A DNA stretch of 64,000 bases from the NCBI RefSeq assembly GCF_958979055.1, contig NC_084888.1, positions 31,790,304 to 31,854,303 on the forward strand. The letters run 5' to 3'. Source of the stretch: Alnus glutinosa (taxonomy: Eukaryota > Streptophyta > Magnoliopsida > Fagales > Betulaceae). Of the stretch, positions 45,118 through 57,613 are shown one piece after another. The translations under genes were made by a program, and so were the position numbers. Position 1 is the first letter of the stretch. Each line of letters opens with the position of its first letter. Under the pieces are notes generated by a model. It saw only the letters and a list, made by a program, of their open reading frames with translations, did no database searches and was not told where the DNA came from.

Positions 45118-45690
45118 ATGTAATTTCTAGCTATCATTATATCGACTATTGACAATTTGACATGTTGTGGTTGATCTTAAGTCTGATCACGTGTAGAAAA
45201 AGTTGGACAGTGACAAAACCACGGGGCCAGTGGTGCTGGGGCAGGACATGGAAGCGACGGGGATAGGCCAGGTTCTATTGTCCTTATATATAGAAGTCTT
45301 GCCCTTTCAATGGGACGCAAGAAAGTCTAGCCTTGTGACTTGTGAGCAGTGGTGGAAGTCTTGAATCAAATTATGAAGGCAACTCAGGTGCAATGAGTCC
45401 TAATTTTTAATTTTTATGGGCAGGTACAATGATTCTAGCCTTTTAAGTCATGAGCACAATGCATCAAGTAAGGTTCAACAAAGCCCATCATTTCAACTTA
45501 TCTATGAACTTTTAGAGGAAGACTAGCTAACTAAAGACCAAAGTCAATTAGAGTTTTTTTTTTTTTTTTTTTGGGGGGGGGGGGGGGGGGGAGGTATTAT
45601 TTGTAGCTGTTGTTTTTCTTATTGTTTAATTTCAATTTAAAAAAATCTTTTAATAATTTAAAGACATAAAACCAAAATCGATCTTTTTTA
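45118..45690 (+). repeat. Left arm of inverted repeat around RLK2
   Basis: Reverse-complements 52975-53583. Shared text includes GTAGAAAAAGTTGGACAGTG, CTTGAATCAAATTATGAAGG, ATTATTTGTAGCTGTTGTTT and TTAATTTCAATT. It contains a T18G18-type run at 45546-45591 that the other arm lacks. Confidence 0.8.
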
Positions 45691-46083
45691 ACATATATAT
45701 ATATATATGAAACCCAAAGAATCTAATAAGCAATCTATATATTTGAAATCCAAAAATAATAATAATAATAATAATAATATTAATGATAATTTGAAATTCA
45801 AGTGTACTTGATTGAAGTTGAACTAAGATTTTAAATTACAAGCGGCAAAACTAAAAGATAAATTTGAATAAAAATTAATTAAAGAATATTAAAGAATATA
45901 ACTAACAAAATAAATAAATAATTCAAAAAAAAAAAAAAACAAATTATTGCTACAGAGGTACGTAGTTCTCAGTCTAAGAAATTTGGAATTATCGGTAGAA
46001 AGTGAAATGTCTTAGATTCGAAACATAAGCACTTTTGCCATTCGATCAGTAGTTTATATATATATATATACACGTTACTTATA

Positions 46084-49000
46084 ATGTTTAATTATGGACC
46101 CGTTAGTCTTCTTCCCATGGAAGTCAGAAATCTGAAAAATCTGGGTGCATTGTATATGTCTGAAAACATGTTATCCGGCGAAATTCCAAGCACTCTTGGT
46201 AGTTGTATTAAGCTGGAGCTTCTAGACATGCATGGCAACTTCTTCCAGGGGGCCATTCCATCGAGTTTAGGTTCTTTGAGAGGAATTCAAGAATTAGATC
46301 TTTCTAGGAATAATTTGTCAGGAAAAATTCCAGACTTTTTTGTGGGTTTCAACTTGTTGGATCTTCTGAATCTATCTTACAACAATTTTGAGGGTATTGT
46401 GCCTTCAGACGGCATTTTCAAGAACTCAAGTGCAACTTCAGTTGTGGGAAACAGTCAATTGTATGGGGGAATACCTGAGATGCAGTTGTCTAAATGCAAC
46501 TTCAGAGAGTCTAGGAAGAAAAAATTGAACTTAAGCATGAAATTAATTATCTCCATAGTTTGCGGGCTTCTAGGAGTAATTTTTGTGCTGTCTTTTTTAT
46601 TTGTCTTTTGGTTAAGAAGGAAAAGAAAAGAACCCACTTCAAGTTCTTCAGGAAATTTGCTTTTAAATTTGTCGTACCAAAGTCTCCTAAAAGCCACCGA
46701 TGGGTTCTCCTCCACAAATTTGCTTGGTGTAAGTGTTTTGGATCCGTGTATAAAGGAATGATTGACGAGGGTCAAATGACAATTGCTGTCAAGGTGCTCA
46801 ACCTTTTGCGCCGTGGAGCTTCCAAGAGCTTTCTAGCTGAGTGTGAGGTCCTGAGAAACATCAGGCATCGGAATCTTGTAAAGATACTCACAGTTTGTTC
46901 AGGTGTTGATTATCAGGGTAATGATTTCAAGGCTCTAGTTTATGAATTCATGGTCAATGGTAGCCTTGTGGATTGGTTGCATCCAACTAGTACAGAGGAT
47001 GAGACGCACCTGGAGCAGAGGCATCTGAATCTTTATCAGAGATTGAATATCGCCATTGATGTTGCGAGTGCATTAGAATATCTCCACTATCATTGTCAAA
47101 CACCAATCCTGCATTGCGACCTCAAGCCGAGCAATGTTCTTCTAGACGATGAAATGATTGGACATGTCAGAGACTTTGGGTTAGCGAGATTTGCTCCCGA
47201 AGCTGACCATAACTCTTCAGCCAATCAGTCGAGTTCTATTGGCGTAAGAGGAACTATTGGTTATACTCCTCTAGGTGATCAAGACACTCTTTATCATTCC
47301 TCATGTATAATCATTTTTCTTTTAATAACATTTCTAAGTTTCAAGAGGGTAAGAAAGTTTTATTATTCATTTATTCATAAAAATTTAGTATTGTACAATT
47401 TTATTTTCTGATTTCATCACATAGAGAATATCATATCAGAATTCCTTTGTTAGCATATACACATACGTTAATTATATAGTCATTTATATACATGTTGAAT
47501 TTGCAGAGTATGGTATGGGAAATGAGGTGTCCTCCTATGGAGATATATATAGCTATGGGATCTTTCTATTAGAAATGTTTACTGGAAAAAGACCCACTGT
47601 CACGCCCCCGTTTTGGAAAATAAGGGAAACGTGAGTTTGAGTACTAAAATCATAAAATAGAAGCGTGCAATTACAACAAATAAATTTAAAACTCAAATTT
47701 TAATTAAACCTTTCTATTAATAATCTATACAAAATCATGAACTCCAAAAGGAACAAATCATACTATACAATATTAGGGTTTGGCTGGTTCATCACGAACT
47801 ATCGCTCTCAGCGAGGTCTATGCCCTTACAAGAAAAAGACTTCTTCTTACGGTTGTCATCTGGAGAGGGGTGGAGGAAGAAGGGGTGAGTTCGACAACTC
47901 AGTAAGGAAAATACAACACCAAGGGAAATAAAACATGCTATAAACCTTTATGCCATAATCTTTAGTCATTTTCATAATGACAGATTTATTCTACTCACTG
48001 TTAAGAATTAATTTCACATATAATGAATTGCATAAAGTAAATTGAATTACAACCTAAACTAATAGTATATTGATTTTAATTTATTTTAGATGATTTAAGT
48101 GTTTTTGAATATATTAAGATTACGATGATGTTTAGAAGTATGAATATGTGATTTTAGATTGAGTATACGTTAGAGATTCAAGTTATGAAAAATTGTCTGA
48201 GAAGTGATATGCTAGGCTGTTTATGTTTTATAAGAAAACACATATTAAAGCATGATTCATAAAGTGAAATGTATTGTTTTAGGACAGGTGGCATGGCATA
48301 TGAACAATTAAATAGAATTTGTAGAATGTAAATAATGATATAAGAATGACAGTTATAAATGAGAATGACAGTTTATTATGATTCAGTATATTCTTTTTAT
48401 CAGTTTTCTCTTTAATCATTTCTCTGTGGTTTAACCTCTTATAGACTCTACACCGCCAATTCCCGTGAGCGGCGCACGTTGGCTTTGTCCAAAGGACCTA
48501 TAGACTCAGCCTGTCGTCACAGAGAAGAGTCGCCGGGTTGGGGATCTTCCCTAGGTGAAGGCCAACCTCGAATGGTAGCACACACCGACTTAGGGTATGC
48601 TTGCCATGCTACCCTATGGGTACCAATTCTAACTGTAGTAGTGCCTCAAGGTTAAACAATTACTGCACATGAACATTTTCTGTAATACTGTAGGCTCTGC
48701 TTTATCTGTAAACTTTATTTCAAAACTGTAAGAGCCGCTTTTATAACTGTAGTCATGTGCAGAATTTAACTTTATATTCTCTTTTCCTTCAAAACTGTAT
48801 TCTTAAATAGAGTCATATACTTTGGAATTCTCTGTAATCATATCTTGAAATGCTCTTTATCATTTCTCTGAGTATGCATAATTCATAATTTTTGAAATGC
48901 TCATATTCAAGACTGTAAACATGCTTAATCCATACTTTGGAGTTCTTTTAATCATAACTTTAATTATGCATAAATCAAAATGCTTTTAGTCATATCTATA

Positions 49001-51766
49001 ATTATGCATAAATCATATCTTTTAAAGAATCTCTTTTACTTATAACTGTAATTTATGCACAAAATTCTTAAATAATAACATATGAGAAATAAAAGCTTGG
49101 CATTAAAAATCACATCAATAAATGCTTTATAAAATTCCCCAACACTTTCTCTCAAGATTTGTAAATAAAATCTTGTTGGGGGTTTTTCGGTGTTGTATCC
49201 CCTTACCAGGACTTTCCATTAGCGTCAGGATCGACCTTTTACCTAGATAAAGCACAAGGATGGATTTAGCGAAGCGTTCTGAAATTCAGTTCTAAAACTT
49301 AAACTAATTTATCCTATATATATATATATATATATACAAAATCTCTATCCAAAATTAAAACATATGAGATTTAATATTAAATACAAAGTCTACCAATTCA
49401 ACTTAATCCCAAACCCAAGACAAATCCTCCCAAAATACTCACAATTCAAAATAGTAACCATAACTCAATACTCTCAAAACACAGAGCAAGATCCTAAACT
49501 TAGTAAATCCACAATCATCCCAAAATCTAGTCTTCAAATACCACTAAACTTCCAATAGTTGAACACAACCCGAACACTTACTAAATCACCCAAATCAAAA
49601 CATCACCATACTCATAATTGGTCAGAACACTATATCCACATACTAATTAAACCAACTTAAACCAGCAATCTCTTTAAAAACCATTAATCCTCAATTTAAA
49701 TATTAAATCAACCAACAGCAAAACTTAAAAATTTATTTGGTCAGAACAACCCAAATACCAATACCTATCTCTCAAATATAACATAACTGAAATAAAAACA
49801 CCAAAACCCATTGCCTACCAATCAAATAACCAAAACGATACATAGTCGGCCAAAGAACCCATAAACAGTTCACATCACAATCCTCCAAATAACATTCCAA
49901 TACCCATCCAATTGAACAGCTCGAAACAAATCTCCAAAACACCTATCAACAAAGAATAGTATTTCAGCCAAGATCAACAAACAGGAACCACAATACTCAA
50001 TACCACTAAAACAGAGACCCAAACTCAAGATTATCAATGCATAACCTTCACTGAATCGGTCCAAACAGGTAACTAAACCAAACCTACAAATCAGTCCATC
50101 ACAGTCTACAACAGAGACAATTTTAACTTCAAAACCACAATAAGCCCAAATACACACACAGAAAATCCTCCACATTTTAACACCCCCGCTGAGATTTCTC
50201 AGCACTCAAAACAGAGGATCTCCACTACTCAACTCCAGCAACCGGATAAGGACAGAAAACATAGCAAACCCAAAGTCAGGGCATGGCCGAACACCTCCCT
50301 TACAAAACCAAATTCATCAAACAAGATCACAGCTCCCAAATCAATAAACAGCCCACACAAAACCCTTACAATCAGTTTAAATTCATCAATTCTGGAACTA
50401 TGTATAGCCGAAGCATAATCAATTGAGAACCCCCCCTAATTAATCGAACCCTAATTCATCAATCAACAAAATAATCCACAAAATTATAGGATTTATATAC
50501 CTTGAGGACTTAATCAGAAAATCCACCGGAAAAGCCACCAGAAAACGCACAGGAAGAACCGGGTCGTCGGTCACCGGGTCGGGTTTTCGGGTCAGGGGCT
50601 TCGTGAATCGGCCGGAAAGTTGCCTTAACTTGCCGGAAATCGGCGTCTGGCCGCCGGTCATGGAGGACCGAACCTCCGGGAGGTTCGGGTCGCACGGGTT
50701 CTCCCGGATCCGTCGGGTTTGGCTCGCGGGTCGCGGGTTGCACGGTCATGGGTCGTCCGGGTTGCTGGCAGTCCACTACCGACGAAAAACCACCGGAAAG
50801 CAGCCCCCAAACGCCGGAAATCGCGTCTCAGGCCGCCGGACAGAGAGGATCGGGCATTAGGGCTCTCGGGTCCGGCGGGTTGCGGGTCGCACGGACACCA
50901 CGGCTTCACGATCGGAGCTCTTCCCTCACCGGATTCCAGTCCCAGCCGCACCGCCGATCATGGAAGGTCGGAGCTCCCTGGGTTCGGCTCCCTCTCTCCC
51001 GATCTCTCGGTATCTCTGCCCTCTCTCTCCGATCTCTCTCTATCTCTCGAGTCTCTCTCTCGACATCTCTCTCTCTATCCCTCAAGTCTCTCCCTCAATC
51101 TCTGGCTCTCAGTCCCTCTATCTCTCTAACTCTCTCTGTTCTCTCTCTCTTAGTATCTCATCTCTCTCGATTTCACTCTCTTCAGTCTCTCTGTATCTCG
51201 TCGGAAGAGAGGATAAGAAGAAGAAAGAATATAAGGAAGAAAGAAAAGAAAGAAACAACTTGCACGACAAGTTGTTCGAATTTTTATTTTTATTTTTTCT
51301 TTTTTTCTTTTTTTTTTTCTACTTATTGAGTAAGTTACTTACCAAATAAGTTATACTTTATTTTATATAAAAAAAAAATATTATTAGGCCAATTAATAAG
51401 TTTTAAAAAAATATCTGGGGTATTACACCCACAGATGACATGTTCCAATAGGGCACTCTAAATCTACATTCCTTTGTTCAACAAGCTTTGCCTGAATGAG
51501 TTGTCGAGATTGCGGATCCAAATCTTTTTCGGGAAAGAGAAGAAGAGACAGCCATGAACAGAACTCATAATAACAACAGCAACACTAGAAGAAGCAAAAT
51601 CCAAGAGTGTTTGATTTTGATGTTTGGGATTGGAGTTGCTTGTTCTGTTGAACAGCCAAGAGAGCGGATGAACATGAAAGATGTTGTATCTGAGCTTCAT
51701 TTGGTCAAAAAGAGACTCCTTAAAACTAGAGCGCGTAGAGGTGGCCAAACTACAAGTAGACCATAA
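46084..51766 (+). pseudogene. RLK2: broken LRR receptor kinase copy
   Basis: Third copy of the Xa21/EFR-type receptor. Only the last few LRRs remain (from PMEVRNLKNLGALYMSENML), followed by the transmembrane helix and kinase. Signal peptide and ~500 N-terminal residues are gone. Exon 1 ends at 47274. Exon 2 is split into 47507-47597 and 51428-51766 by a solo LTR. Other lesions are a 1-bp deletion in the glycine loop at ~46732 (GVGSFG becomes GVSVLD), GDFG to RDFG, PPE to PLE, an inserted TAG after DMFQ (51449-51451), and CGA to TGA in PERVVE (about 51497). The kinase part is otherwise very close to RLK1 and RLK3. It cannot produce a receptor. Confidence 0.92.
47593..51432 (-). mobile_element. 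3830-bp solo LTR in RLK2 exon 2
   Basis: The element is 47598-51427. Plus-strand ends are TGTCACGCCCCCG and GGGGTATTACA, and the 5-bp duplication CCCAC is at 47593-47597 and 51428-51432. Orientation is minus: it begins TGTAATACCCC, has a GA-rich leader (51000-51240) and a GC-rich part (50520-50990), and ends GGGGGCGTGACA. Layout and GC-rich segment match the solo LTR at 22765-26199 (both have GAAGAACCGGGTC and CCACCGGAAAA-type text). No gag, pol or primer site is found inside. It inserted between the codons for KRP and DDM of the kinase C-lobe. Confidence 0.85.
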
Positions 51767-51873
51767 TATCAACAGATGTTGTAACTGAGCTACATTTGGT
51801 CAAAAAGAGACTCCTTAAAACTAGAGCGCGTAGATCGAGGTGGCCAAACTACAAGTAGACCATAGTATCAACA
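51687..51873 (+). repeat. Two-copy tandem duplication of RLK2 3' end
   Basis: GTTGTA[T/A]CTGAGCT[T/A]CATTTG through CAAACTACAAGTAGACCATA is present twice, at ~51687-51770 and ~51778-51870. The second copy has a few extra bases (GATCGAGG). The gene stop lies in the first copy. Confidence 0.85.
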
Positions 51874-52974
51874 GGTAATATTATTGGTAGCTTAGTAGCT
51901 TGGTGAAGCAGATTGATGAGGCGTCCAACATATAATACCATTTGATTACGATTATAAGCTCATTGTATTTTTGCATTCTCTTGCATTTTTAAGATGACAC
52001 TATCTTTCACTTTTATAAGATAACCTTCTATTGCTTATTTCAATTTATATTTTCTTGTATATGTCGATTTATATTTTCTTGTACAGGTCGTATTTTATTT
52101 TCTATTTTACTTGGGCTTCAAAGTTTAGACACACATAAATACATAATTCTATTCAAGTTTTCCCATTCTTTAATTTATTTTAATAGAAAGCAAAAGACTG
52201 AAACGACTTGTGCAAATTTCTATACAAAATGGCTAACCAAAACTCACTTTATATATTTTAGCTAATGGATTTTAAAAGGCACCATACATTCGATTATTTA
52301 TTCTTTCTCTATATTATTTAAATATTATTTCTTTATCTTTCCTTTTTTTTTTTTTCTTCTTGAAATGGTCATTTTTCTAACATAATTTTTTCAGTATATA
52401 GTCATTTTTTCAAACAGCCATATTTTTCAAATGCACAGAAACAAGGTAAGGATTCTATATTCTCAAATGCACTTTATAATATTTAGAGAAAATTACACTT
52501 TACTTTTTGAAGTTTCACCCAAATTGCAATTTTGCCTCTAAAGTGAAAAAAGTTGCAATCGACCCCATCAAAGTTTAAAAAATTTGCAATATAGCCATTC
52601 CATTAGCTTATTTCGTCTTCCCTAGCGAAAATTACCACGTGTGCCATACGTCCACTTTTTGGACCAAACTTGACGAAAATGCCCTCACATTTTTTGGACC
52701 AGACATGGGTTGCGTCCGAAACGGTTCCTCCCGTACACTTGCCGGAGGTGATCATCTACCATGGTGCGGAGTGAAAATCTAAGGATGTTGGCGTTGCCAA
52801 CGGACGGTGATGGAAGGAGGGTCGGGAAGTTTCAGGAAAAATACCAATGTTTCTGACGTGGAGGTAGGGGTGAGCATGGGGCGGGGGTGAGGGGGGTGCA
52901 GTTTTTCCCCTTTTTTGGCCCCGCCCCACATCCCTGTGGGGGGTGAAAATTGCACCAGCAAACCGCATAAAAAA
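51874..52974. other. RLK2 3' region and unassigned DNA
   Basis: AT-rich 3' flank, then a stretch with ATTACACTTTACTTTTTGAA and a GC-rich segment near 52680-52950 (GGGGCGGGGGTGAGGGGGG). ORFs here are compositional. No gene is supported. Confidence 0.4.
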
Positions 52975-53583
52975 TTATTTAAAGATTTTGGTTTTAACTC
53001 TTTAAATTATTTAAAGATTTTTTTAATTGAAATTAAACAAATAAGAAAAACAACAGCTACAAATAATACCTAAAAAAAAAACTCTAATCGACTTTGGTGT
53101 TTAGTTAGTCTTCCTCAAACAGTTCATAGGTAAGTTGAAATGATGGGCTTTGTCGAAACCTTACTCGATGCATTGCATTGTGCTCATGACTTTCTCTACT
53201 TGCTACAGGACAATTGTACCATTTGGGTTGGGGAAGGTGGGGGTGTTCTATTAAAAGGCTAGAATCATTGTACCTGCTGCCCAGAAAAAAAAAAATAAAA
53301 AGGACTCAATTGCACCTTAAAGTAGAGGGGCCCATCTGAGTTGCCTTCATAATTTGATTCAAGACTTCCACCAATTTCACTGCTCACAAGTCACAAGACT
53401 GACTTTCTCTGAGTCCCATTGAAAGGGCAAGACTTGTATATGTAAAGACAATACAATAGAACCTGGCCCATCCCCGCCGCTTCCATGTCCTGCTCCAGCA
53501 CCATCGGCCCGTGGTTTTGTCACTGTCCAACTTTTTCTACATGTAGCGTGTCAGTTGAGTCTATATAATGATAGAAATAATAA
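52975..53583 (-). repeat. Right arm of inverted repeat around RLK2
   Basis: Reverse complement of 45118-45690 with small indels. The two arms enclose 7.3 kb containing RLK2 and its solo LTR. Confidence 0.8.
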
Positions 53584-54084
53584 ACATTCTGGTTTTTTAT
53601 TTATTTATTTATTTATTTATACAAACATAAACGAGTCCTCGCAGTAACACAACGATGTGCCGCAAAGCTAACGTATGGTACATACCCCATGATATGTACC
53701 TAATAAATCAGAGTAACATCTATTTAACTATGCAGCGAAAATCACAATATAAACTCTAGTACTCTACTATGATCTAATCATAACCAAAGAGCCATATTAC
53801 ATCTATCTGTTTAAGTCTTTTCTCAAATAAAACACATTAATTACACAACAGAAATGGCTTATACAATAACAAGTGACACAAGCGTAACAAACCATAAATA
53901 AAACCTATAGACACCCGAGGTCCAACAATTATGACTGTCACGGCGAGCTTCAGTCATAACATCTAGAGTACACTGCTACCAAACCATCCACTATACCGGA
54001 GTACCTGCAGTCATAACATTAAAGTCTACATGGTTGCAGGGGTTACCACATCTGCACAGATGAAATTATGAGCCCACCGCCTTA
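53584..54084. other. Probable LTR-type fragment
   Basis: Starts with (TTTA)n (53597-53621), then single-copy-looking sequence rich in CATAACAT and ACC motifs and without ORFs. The style resembles the middle of the long LTRs in this window, but I cannot align it confidently. Confidence 0.3.
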
Positions 54085-55556
54085 GCGGAAAAAGTTAGGA
54101 CCTAAAACTAAAGAAACAAATGAAAAATGTTTTACGAAAAGATAAAGAAAAAGCAAAAGCATTACTTTTGGCAGAGTCATTAACTTTCTAAAAGTCGAAG
54201 TTGGGAAGATTAACGCCATATCCAATGGGTAAGAGAAACAAGATTAAATAAAAAAAGAAAGGGGTGGAACTCGGCAATTTTGGGCACGTCCTCCTGAAGG
54301 GATATCCAATAGGTAAGTACAGACAATAAACTTCTAAAGGGATTTAATATTCGTTTTTTTGTTGTTAAATGCGAACTCAGAGGTAATGATAAAAATAAGG
54401 ATGGTTAATATATTACAGGCTATTTAAGTGAAATTATGAAATTTTGGTGCATTAACTTTCTACCAAGTTAAGATATCAAAATGTATAATATTTACTTTCA
54501 TACCCATCTAACAAATATCGATTCATCTCTAACCTATATTTTAAGTCATTCTCTGTCACAAGGTGTTGGGAGAATATCTTTCTAAATTGCCTCTCTCTAT
54601 TTTCTTTACTACCAGCATTATTCATTACGAACATTCAAAGGATTGACAATATTTAATCTCTTCCTACATCTACAAAAATGTTAGATGACCCCCCTCTCCC
54701 ATGAAACTTATTGTATTGTCCAATTAAACGATTCAGAAGGTCTCGCACTTTTGCCTCTATTTGATCCTCCCACATGCCTATTGCATTTTCTCAACCAAAA
54801 CATTAATGCCTTCATCTTGGAACGTGGGTCAAGAACAAAAACAACATACAATATTAAGTTGATCATATCCATAGTTTCTCAATACTTTTCATATTAAAAC
54901 TCACAGAACTCAGGACCTGATCAAGATTAAAACAACCATCATTTAAGATATGTTGAATAATAAAAAGTTGCAAGAAATATGAATTGGATGTGACATAAGT
55001 TGAACCAGAAAACATCATTGTGGCATCATAAAAATTGGGTTGCCCAACCACTTATTCGGTCAAATGGATCTCATAAATGGTTTCTCACAATTATTTGCCC
55101 AAATTCTCTCACAATCACCTGTCCAAATTTAAAAGAATCCGAGTAAATAATTTGAAAGGATCCTAATCCTCTCTTGCCTACCTTCTGGCGCAAATCCCAT
55201 GACGGGAATCATGTTGTCATAATAAATAAATATACTATTTTTTATGGATAGAAATTTTCTACAACCAATATGTAAAAGTGACATATGTTCATTGGCATGT
55301 GAAAAACACATGTTGTTTTAATAGTATGTGCTACTTATAAGTTTTTTTAATAGCATTAATAAAAAATAAAAATAAAAATATTTTTACATGCTTAAAAGAC
55401 ACATCACTCAAAAATGTGTGTCGTAAGAAATTTCTTACTAACCATTCACTCGAAAGAAATTTGTCTATTTTTTATTCATAAAATTAGCTGGCATGAAACC
55501 GGCCAACTTTTGAATACCCAACTACCAAGCCAAACATTCAATGCATTCAATTCATC
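54085..55556. repeat. Second copy of 8141-9690
   Basis: Collinear with 8141-9690: end of the ~150-bp repeat block, ghost RLK promoter box (54265-54290), hAT scrap and ATTAGCTGGCATGAAAC. It lacks the long AT microsatellite of the first copy. Homology ends at TTCATCTAATG. Confidence 0.8.
54640..55051 (-). pseudogene. hAT transposase remnant, second copy
   Basis: Minus strand reads YDATMMFSGSTYVTSNSYFL, HILNDGCFNLDQVLSSVSF, then by frame change the NLILYVVFVLDPRSK region. It duplicates 8700-9130 and arose with the surrounding segment, not by transposition. Confidence 0.75.
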
Positions 55557-55820
55557 TAATGAAAAAGATTTTACAAAAAGAAAAGAATTTCTAGAGGACA
55601 GAAGCTTGGACGGTAAGGACTTAAGAAGCAAATGAAAAAGATTTTACAAAAAGAAAAGGAAAAAAGCATTGCTTTTGGCAAAGTCATTAATTTGATCAAC
55701 TTTCTAAAAGTAGGTTTTACCAAAAAAAAAAAAAAAAAAATGCATTCCTTTTGGCAAAGTCATTAATTTGACCAACTTTCTAAAAGTAGGTTTTACAAAA
55801 AAAAAAAAAAAAAAAAAAAA
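55557..55820. repeat. ~150-bp repeat block 5
   Basis: Partial units corresponding to 3340-3560 (TTTCTAGAGGACAGAAGCTT, GCATTGCTTTTGGCAAAG), each with a poly-A tract. Confidence 0.75.
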
Positions 55821-57319
55821 TTTGCATTGATGATGACTGAGTCAATAGAGCAGTCAACATGAATGTTGACTTGGTTAAGCACTAGTTACAACCACCTAGG
55901 AAGTGGGGGAGCTGATGACTTGAGTTTTTCCTCTCCTACCAGGTCCCCTTCTCACCTATCATTTCTAGGTAATTTTAGACTGAGTTAATAGAGCAGTCAA
56001 CATGAATGTTTCCACTAGTTTCTTCAGATATTTAACGTCCGTTTGGTTTGGTAATTTTAAAGCGTTACAGTTAAAAAAATAAAAAATAAAAAAACGGGTA
56101 AATGTTTGATAAATTAAATAATCAACTTTTAAAATCGTGTAAATTATATGTTAGGCTACATTGCCACCTATCTTCCTAGATTTTTCATAAAGGTTATACG
56201 AAATTTTTGAGTACATTTTAATCAGCAGGCTTTGGGAAAGACGTAGAAGGCCTATGTGTTATAATGGACTCTGACAGTTTCAAATAAATACCCACGTCAC
56301 TTTGTAAATTCTAGTCTCACTTATATATAACTAAATTTGACCACGAGTACCACGTGAATTACTACGTGACGACACTGCAATAAGTACAGATACAAAACAC
56401 GACCACATTAGTCGGAGGACAGCATTAATCACAGACTCATAGCTAGTGCCGGTTGTTACAGACCCAAAGTTGCTGCTCTTTCTGATTAGTTTCCAACTGT
56501 CGTAGGTCTGTCGGCCTAAATGTCTGAAACTAATGAATAGGAAGAGTTTGCATGGATTGGGTCCAGGTCCAAGATTACATTACAGAGCTGCCCCATTGGC
56601 AATTCTCTCTCCTCTCTTTTTCTTTATTTTCACTTTTTTTAAAAAAATAAAAAAATTATTTTTATTATTTAAATAAAAAAATTTATTACAATACAATTTT
56701 TTTTTTTTTTTTTTTAACTTTTTTATTAAATTCTTCATACTTTAAATTACATTAACCATTTTTTACTACCATTTAAAAAAAAAAAAATTCTCGTACTTGA
56801 GGAGTAGGGGTTGCCCAATAAGGCGAATTTGGATGGACCACTTTGTGTCATGCACTCCTTCATTATTGCTTAGAGCATCTTTCTGTACCACGACGCTTCA
56901 TTATGATCTGTAACGTCTGTTTCTACGGATGTTAATTCTCCTGCTTCTGGCCAGAAAATAAAGCAAATAGTTTAATCTCCCACACCCATACCATCTTATT
57001 TTAGCAATTTTTATCTTTGGGGCTAAAATAACTAATCATAGGTGGTTGATAGTGCTCTTCTAGGGATGAGCATCACCTGCAACTTTCTGTTCAAGCGTAG
57101 GATAGACTAATCACTAATGCCGCGTCCAATGTCGGTAGAAACCTTTTAAGCAGCAAATGCCAGCTGCCAGCAATTGCAAATGGAAATATCTAAAAAATAT
57201 AAAAAATCACAAATGTGGAAAAAAAACTTTCATATGATTTGATTGAGTACTGATCCTTGTTACATTAATCTATTATAAAATTACTTTAAAAAAAATTTAA
57301 TATAAAATTACAAGTATTT
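55821..57319 (+). repeat. RLK3 distal upstream region
   Basis: 55821-56866 is paralogous to 3561-4692 and includes an LRR-exon relic (55884-55926, [12 protein letters not shown]). 56867-57100 is present only here. 57130-57300 corresponds to 12440-12650 upstream of RLK1. Confidence 0.75.
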
Positions 57320-57613
57320 TGCTATTTGACCAGAGCCAGCGTGGCTGGTGAGCGGAAGCTGGCCCATACGTACCCCGACAAGTGGAGAGAAAAATGAAAA
57401 GGAAAAGAGAGAGAACAAAGAAAAAGAGGGAAAGAGAAACAAAAAAAAGAAAAAGAAAGGGTGGAACCTGGCAATTTTGGGCCCCGTTGTGTACATCAAT
57501 TTTGAGAAGAGTTCATTTATTTAATTAGCTCACGAACGGGATTTCCCTTCCTCATACCATTTTCTTTTGTTTCTTGAGAGACATCAAGAAGTAGCAACGA
57601 AAGCAAACCAACC
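57320..57613 (+). promoter_or_regulatory. RLK3 promoter and 5' leader
   Basis: Matches 12655-12955. It has the GAGCCAGCGTGGCTGGTGAG palindrome, GGAACCTGGCAATTTTGGG followed by CCCC, and a leader ending AACCAACCATGG. The strong conservation compared with deeper upstream DNA suggests this ~300 bp is the functional proximal promoter. Confidence 0.6.

Noticed and set aside
46725..46740. New splice donor GTGTAAGTG in the RLK2 glycine loop
   Set aside because: The text looks like a donor, but it is more simply a small deletion and substitution in GTGGGTAGT. No matching acceptor restores the kinase frame.
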